DNA from: an uncultured Porphyromonas sp.
Lineage (GTDB): Bacteria > Bacteroidota > Bacteroidia > Bacteroidales > Porphyromonadaceae
Length of the DNA: 5,884 bases
Assembly (NCBI RefSeq): GCF_934359325.1
Contig: NZ_CAKRLH010000100.1
Span: 1-5,884 of the forward strand
Direction: 5' to 3'
Below the pieces are notes generated by a model. That model worked only from the letters and a program-made list of their open reading frames with translations. It was not told the DNA's origin and searched no databases. The translations under genes and the position numbers were made by a program. Shown in pieces: positions 1 through 3,221 of this stretch (positions within the stretch are counted from its first letter, which is position 1; each line of letters begins with the position of its first letter).

Positions 1-1
1 G

Positions 2-334
2 CCGCTCGTCCTCTTTTTCTACAACGCCCCCTGCCACAGCTGCGGTACTAAGGCGGATGAGCTTGGCAAGTCTCCTCTCATCACCTCCGCCCTCGCTGCC
101 GGCACGCTCCGGATCCTGGCGCTGGACAAGTGGGGCGATGAGGAGAGCTGGAGGGAGAAGGTCCGGGGTATGCCCACGGGGTGGATCCATGGTCGGAACT
201 ATAAGGACTTCGATGGCATGGAGCTCTACGTCATCGAGCACGTGCCGACGATCTACCTCCTGGACTCGCAGGGGCGGGTGCTCCTCCGTGACACCTCCCT
301 CGAGGAGATCGAGCAGCAGCTGGTGGCGGACTGA
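2..334 (+). CDS. Thioredoxin-fold protein (DUF5106/TlpA-like), C-terminal part
   Basis: The 5' end lies outside the window; 110 residues and a TGA stop at 332-334 are visible. The fragment begins inside the first strand of a thioredoxin fold (LVLFFYNAPC). It then has the redox motif CHSC (fragment residues 11-14), a helix, a second strand (LRILALDKWGDEESW), and the cis-proline loop HVPTIYLLD followed by a final strand and helix (GRVLLRD, LEEIEQQL). The motif order and the GDEESW and WIHGR segments resemble the thioredoxin-like C-terminal domain of Bacteroidales DUF5106 proteins. Known members of this group are exported and probably act in thiol-disulfide exchange; the signal peptide that would prove export here is out of view. 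Both active-site cysteines are intact, so it is likely redox-active. Codons are rich in G/C at third positions, unlike the T-ending codons of the last gene. It could share a transcript with the gene at 411. The fold is secure, the exact family less so. Confidence 0.82.
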   Translation, partial: PLVLFFYNAPCHSCGTKADELGKSPLITSALAAGTLRILALDKWGDEESWREKVRGMPTGWIHGRNYKDFDGMELYVIEHVPTIYLLDSQGRVLLRDTSLEEIEQQLVAD

Positions 335-360
335 TCTGGCTGCAGGGCTTCGTCTTTAGA

Positions 361-368
361 TTTATTTG
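361..368 (+). promoter_or_regulatory. Weak candidate -7 promoter element
   Basis: TTTATTTG matches the Bacteroidota -7 consensus TAnnTTTG at all fixed positions except the A. It would place a start point about 35 bases before the ATG at 411. No clear TTTG or TTG is seen at the -33 distance, so the gene at 411 may instead be transcribed with the upstream gene. The call is tentative. Confidence 0.22.
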
Positions 369-410
369 GTATCTTGGTCTCAGAAAGTTTACTTGACCAT
401 ACTTAAAGAT

Positions 411-1514
411 ATGAAGAGACTATTCCTATCACTGCTGATTCTGCTCACCTCGCTCTCCGCACTGGCGGGAGATCGTCTCGAAGTGGGAGTCTTTGCCGGG
501 CATGGAGGGGCTCAGACCTGTGTCGAGGAGACCTACGCCGCTCTGCTGATGGACCGCTCCATCACGCCTCACTACATCTACAGCCGGGACATAGCTACCG
601 GCGCACTGGATCGGCTCGATGTGCTGATCCTGCCCGGAGGCGGCGGCTCCACCGAGTACCTCAACTTTGGCAGCCTTGGGGCTGAGAAGATCCGCCACTT
701 CGTCCGGCAGGGTGGGGGACTTGTGGGCATCTGCGCCGGTGCGTACGAGCTCACCGATACACCCGACTACGCCTGCCTCCGGATGAGCGGGGCAAAGGCG
801 ATCGACATCGAGCACGACACTCGAGGGCTGGCGGTCTCTAAGGTGACCCTCACCCCGGAGGGGAAGAGCTTCTTTCCCGAACTGGCCGATCGAGATACAC
901 TTTATATAATGTACTACGAGGGTCCGGTGCTGGTCCCGGACGACAAGGGCGAGATCGCCTACACCTCACTCGCCACCATGGAGAGCGACATCCATGAGTA
1001 TGGTGTCCCCGGTGGGGTCACCAACGATAAGCCCTTCATCATTACTGGTTCTTTTGGCTCCGGGAGGACGCTGTCCATCATCGGTCACCCGGAGAATACC
1101 CCCGGCATGCAGTGGATGGTACCTCGGATGGCGCATATGGTCTCCTCACGGACAATTACTGAGCAGATCGACTCGAAGTTCATCGATCCCGGTCACTTTG
1201 AGCGGGAGATCAAGATGAATGAGGAGCGACGTCGCTACGAGAGCGATGCCTACGATCTGCTCCTCTACGCCGCCCCCGAGAAGAAGGTGGAGGTGCTCGA
1301 TGCTCTGATGGAGATGAATTCCTGGAGTGCTAAGGGATGGATCCAGGGTCTCCTCTACGATGAGTCGCCGCTCGTACGAGCGGCAGCCGCTCGCTGGCTC
1401 GGCAAGACCACTTACCTCCGCTACCGGGATGACCTTGTGACTCTCCGCTCCGCTGAGACCGATCCGGAGGTGCGGCAAGCTGTCGAGGAGGCGCTCCGGC
1501 AGATGGAGCCCTAA
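411..1514 (+). CDS. Secreted BPL-N / class-I amidotransferase-like protein with HEAT-like tail
   Basis: This is a 367-residue protein. An in-frame TTG at 366 would add 15 residues, but the ATG at 411 directly gives a good signal peptide: MKRLF, a hydrophobic core, and an ALA cleavage site near residue 19 with no lipobox cysteine. The mature protein should be periplasmic. Residues 22-245 look like the BPL-N (biotin-protein-ligase N-terminal-like) branch of class-I glutamine amidotransferase folds. They contain the strand and Gly-rich loop LILPGGGGS (72-80), the nucleophile elbow GICAGAY with C108, and GHPE (225-228), which supplies the His-x-Glu pair H226/E228. The triad pattern therefore looks complete, although the substrate of such secreted proteins is not known. 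Residues 276-367 are helical and end in HEAT-like segments (SPLVRAAAARWL, then DPEVRQAVEEAL), suggesting a protein-binding tail. The upstream gene ends 76 bases before, and no convincing terminator follows the stop. A real biotin ligase is unlikely because the catalytic ligase domain is absent. Confidence 0.85.
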   Translation: MKRLFLSLLILLTSLSALAGDRLEVGVFAGHGGAQTCVEETYAALLMDRSITPHYIYSRDIATGALDRLDVLILPGGGGSTEYLNFGSLGAEKIRHFVRQGGGLVGICAGAYELTDTPDYACLRMSGAKAIDIEHDTRGLAVSKVTLTPEGKSFFPELADRDTLYIMYYEGPVLVPDDKGEIAYTSLATMESDIHEYGVPGGVTNDKPFIITGSFGSGRTLSIIGHPENTPGMQWMVPRMAHMVSSRTITEQIDSKFIDPGHFEREIKMNEERRRYESDAYDLLLYAAPEKKVEVLDALMEMNSWSAKGWIQGLLYDESPLVRAAAARWLGKTTYLRYRDDLVTLRSAETDPEVRQAVEEALRQMEP

Positions 1515-1608
1515 TGCCCGAGATTGGCAAATGCAGATGACAAAAGCGACCAAACGCACCCAAATACGCTCATTAAGCCCTTTTTCTATGTGTTAAGAAG
1601 GATCAGAA

Positions 1609-1639
1609 TTGTTGTTGGACCAAAAAAATGTTACATTTG
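1609..1639 (+). promoter_or_regulatory. Bacteroidota-type promoter for the OmpA-family gene
   Basis: TACATTTG at 1632-1639 is an exact match to the -7 consensus TAnnTTTG. Three overlapping-register TTG triplets (1609-1617) lie upstream and can serve as the -33 element, with gaps of 20, 17 or 14 bases. Transcription would start near 1646, giving a leader of roughly 84 bases before the ATG at 1730. There is no Shine-Dalgarno sequence near that ATG, as is usual in this phylum. Confidence 0.62.
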
Positions 1640-1651
1640 CCTTGTGATTAC

Positions 1652-1675
1652 AGCCCGAAGTGTGTCCTGTCGGCT
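1652..1675 (+). other. Possible leader hairpin before the OmpA-family gene
   Basis: AGCCcGA (1652-1658) can pair with TCGGCT (1670-1675), a six-pair stem with one bulged C and an 11-base loop, only a few bases after the predicted transcription start. AGCCC at 1652-1656 can alternatively pair with GGGCT at 1683-1687, so two mutually exclusive folds are possible. A 5' stem could stabilise the mRNA of an abundant porin, but this is inference and the stem is short. Confidence 0.28.
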
Positions 1676-1729
1676 ACTTGGAGGGCTTAGGATAGATAAC
1701 GAATTAAGAGATCCAAACCCATTTAGATT

Positions 1730-2998
1730 ATGAATACCAGGATTTTAGGCCTTTCCCTCTTGGGGCTGCTCGCCGCTTCGGCTAGCGTCTCCGCCCAGGA
1801 GGTGACCTCCCAGGAGGAGTACCTCGCCGCCACCCCGGCAAGGAAAGTCGCTTTTGAGCCCTCCTGCAAGCACTGGTTTATCCAGGCTTTCGGGAGCCTC
1901 ACGATGCCTTTCGATATGTGGTGGAGCCACGACAGCCAGGCAGAGCTCCGTCGCGATGCTGACTTCGGCGATCGTGCCAGCTGGGGTGCAGGACTTGCTG
2001 TAGGACAGCACCACAACCCCTACTTCTCTACCCGTCTTGCACTGGACTACCACACCATCCCGGTCTTTGGCTACAATAGGACCGACGGTGAGAAGGGTCC
2101 ACTGCAGCTCCGGGCGCTCAATCCCCACTTCGACTTCATGTTTGATCTGGTCAATTACTTCTCTCCCTACGACGAGAGCCGGGTCTTCCACGTAGTCCCC
2201 TTCCTCGGCGTCGGCTACCTCGGTACCAATATCTCCGGATATGAGAGCTATGACACCGCTGCTCCCTATGCTCGCGGCTACTCTCAGGGTGCCTGTGATG
2301 CCAACTTCCTCAATATCTTCAATTCGAAGGGCGTCAATAACGAGGACAACAACTTCTTCCGTGAGCTGGATCACTCCATCTCAGCCAACCTCGGACTGGA
2401 CATCAATATCAACTTCCACCCGCGTGTGGCGCTGACCATCGAGCCGATGGTACTCTTCTTCCCCGGTCTGGAGGCTACCGATGCCATCGGTGCTGTCCGT
2501 GGAGGACTCACCTGTAACCTCGGCGAGACGCTCTGGAGTGGTGTACAGCCGATGGACTGGGATCTCGTCAACGGACTGCAGAGTCAGATCAATGACCTCC
2601 GTAGCCAGAATGCGGAGCTCAGCAAGCGCCCCGTTCGTTGTCCCGAGTGCCCCGAGGTAAAGCAGACCGTTGTGGAGAAGAATTACGAGAATGTCGTGTA
2701 CTTCCGTATCGACAGCTCCAAGATCGACAAGAATCAGGAGATCAATCTCTACAACACCGCCGAGTACGTCAAGGCCAATAACACGCCCATCACCGTGACG
2801 GGCTATGCCGATGTACAGACCGGTCGTGCTGATTACAACATGCAGCTCTCTGAGAAGCGTGCCCGCAACGTGGCCGACAAGCTCATCAGCGAGTACGGCG
2901 TCCCCTCTGATCTGATCACTATCGATTACAAGGGATCCGACGTACAGCCTTATGATGTCAATGCGTGGAATCGCGTCGTCATCATGAAGACTAAGTGA
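1730..2998 (+). CDS. OmpA-family outer-membrane protein (Pgm6/Pgm7-like)
   Basis: This 422-residue protein has a signal peptide ending SVSA at residue 22. Residues about 45-265 form the N-terminal beta-barrel: alternating hydrophobic strands such as HFDFMFDLVNYF, FHVVPFLGVGYLG and ALTIEPMVLFF, with long polar loops that include 165-215. A short coiled-coil-like stretch (280-298) leads to RCPECPE (303-309) with C304 and C307. The OmpA C-terminal peptidoglycan-binding domain follows (about 320-422): NVVYFRIDSSKID, GYAD with D361, YNMQLSEKRARNV with R377, and a closing AWNRVVIM. D361 and R377 match the diaminopimelate-binding Asp and Arg of E. coli OmpA, so cell-wall binding should be intact. 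The protein most likely anchors the outer membrane to peptidoglycan. From memory it resembles P. gingivalis Pgm6/Pgm7 closely, especially in the CPECPE linker and the C-terminal domain. In P. gingivalis two such genes are adjacent; only one is seen here. It has its own promoter, and codon use is restricted, which fits high expression. Confidence 0.93.
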   Translation: MNTRILGLSLLGLLAASASVSAQEVTSQEEYLAATPARKVAFEPSCKHWFIQAFGSLTMPFDMWWSHDSQAELRRDADFGDRASWGAGLAVGQHHNPYFSTRLALDYHTIPVFGYNRTDGEKGPLQLRALNPHFDFMFDLVNYFSPYDESRVFHVVPFLGVGYLGTNISGYESYDTAAPYARGYSQGACDANFLNIFNSKGVNNEDNNFFRELDHSISANLGLDININFHPRVALTIEPMVLFFPGLEATDAIGAVRGGLTCNLGETLWSGVQPMDWDLVNGLQSQINDLRSQNAELSKRPVRCPECPEVKQTVVEKNYENVVYFRIDSSKIDKNQEINLYNTAEYVKANNTPITVTGYADVQTGRADYNMQLSEKRARNVADKLISEYGVPSDLITIDYKGSDVQPYDVNAWNRVVIMKTK

Positions 2999-3013
2999 TA
3001 TCACTAAGGAGGT

Positions 3014-3058
3014 ATCCTGCCGGAGTTTTGAGTCTCCGGGGCTAAGTGTGAGCAGGAT
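3014..3058. repeat. Nested inverted repeats after the OmpA-family gene
   Basis: The outer arms ATCCTGC (3014-3020) and GCAGGAT (3052-3058) are perfect seven-base complements. Between them lies a second perfect stem, CCGGAG (3020-3025) and CTCCGG (3034-3039), with an 8-base TTTTGAGT loop; the C at 3020 can join either stem. A 12-base unpaired stretch (3040-3051) completes the fold. The element starts 15 bases after the stop codon and has no T-tract directly after it, so by itself it is not a standard terminator. It may protect the 3' end of the porin mRNA or act together with the hairpin at 3061. Confidence 0.6.
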
Positions 3059-3060
3059 GA

Positions 3061-3089
3061 GGGCTTGTACAGATAGTGTACCCCTTTTT
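3061..3089 (+). terminator. Probable intrinsic terminator of the OmpA-family gene
   Basis: GGG (3061-3063), a three-base CTT bulge and GTAC (3067-3070) can pair with GTAC-CCC (3078-3084) across a 7-base loop. Five T residues (3085-3089) follow immediately. The stem is modest and bulged, but the placement after a strongly expressed gene and the adjoining T-tract support termination. The nested repeats just upstream may assist. Confidence 0.5.
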
Positions 3090-3114
3090 GCGGTCAATTC
3101 TTTTTGTAGTTTTG
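3087..3114 (+). promoter_or_regulatory. Promoter candidate for the surface lipoprotein gene
   Basis: TAGTTTTG at 3107-3114 matches the -7 consensus TAnnTTTG exactly. TTTG at 3087-3090 can be the -33 element with a 16-base gap, slightly short. The start point would be near 3121, leaving a leader of about 100 bases before the ATG at 3222. The -33 element overlaps the T-tract of the preceding terminator. A poorer second match, TATATTTA at 3197-3204, lies too close to the ATG to be preferred. Confidence 0.5.
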
Positions 3115-3138
3115 ATTTTTCTTGTCACCTTTGTCCCA

Positions 3139-3170
3139 AGAATAGATGACGAGTGGTCGTCAGGACTTCT
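3139..3170 (+). other. Leader hairpin before the lipoprotein gene
   Basis: TGACGA (3147-3152) and TCGTCA (3157-3162) form a perfect six-base stem with a GTGG tetraloop. AGAA (3139-3142) and TTCT (3167-3170) can extend it across a symmetric four-by-four internal loop. It lies in the predicted 5' untranslated region, about 50 bases before the start codon, and has no T-tract. It could be an mRNA-stabilising stem, a binding site in RNA, or a dyad operator in DNA; the sequence does not decide between these. Confidence 0.4.
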
Positions 3171-3221
3171 CTGTAAACGCAAACGATAATAGACAATATA
3201 TTTATTCACAAAACAGTAATT

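Noticed and set aside
57..359. 100-residue plus-strand frame overlapping the thioredoxin-like gene
   Set aside because: It is a Ser/Arg-rich out-of-frame reading of the thioredoxin-fold sequence, which has a clear CxxC and cis-Pro in the other frame.
366..410. TTG start at 366 for the BPL-N gene
   Set aside because: It would put 15 polar and mixed residues ahead of a good signal peptide; the ATG at 411 fits export better.
1574..1689. TAAGCCC (1574-1580) and GGGCTTA (1683-1689) inverted repeat
   Set aside because: The arms are over 100 bases apart and flank the promoter, with nothing else supporting a function; chance is likely.
1524..1733. 69-residue plus-strand frame between the BPL-N and OmpA-family genes
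   Set aside because: It needs a TTG start, runs through the promoter, overlaps the OmpA-family start codon and has no protein-like features.
1745..3097. Minus-strand open frames opposite the OmpA-family gene
   Set aside because: The sense frame has clear family motifs throughout; these frames are products of the same codon bias and resemble no protein family.
3057..3149. Short ATG frame after the nested repeats
   Set aside because: It crosses the terminator and promoter, is poorly spaced from the AAGGAGGT site, and has no recognisable features.
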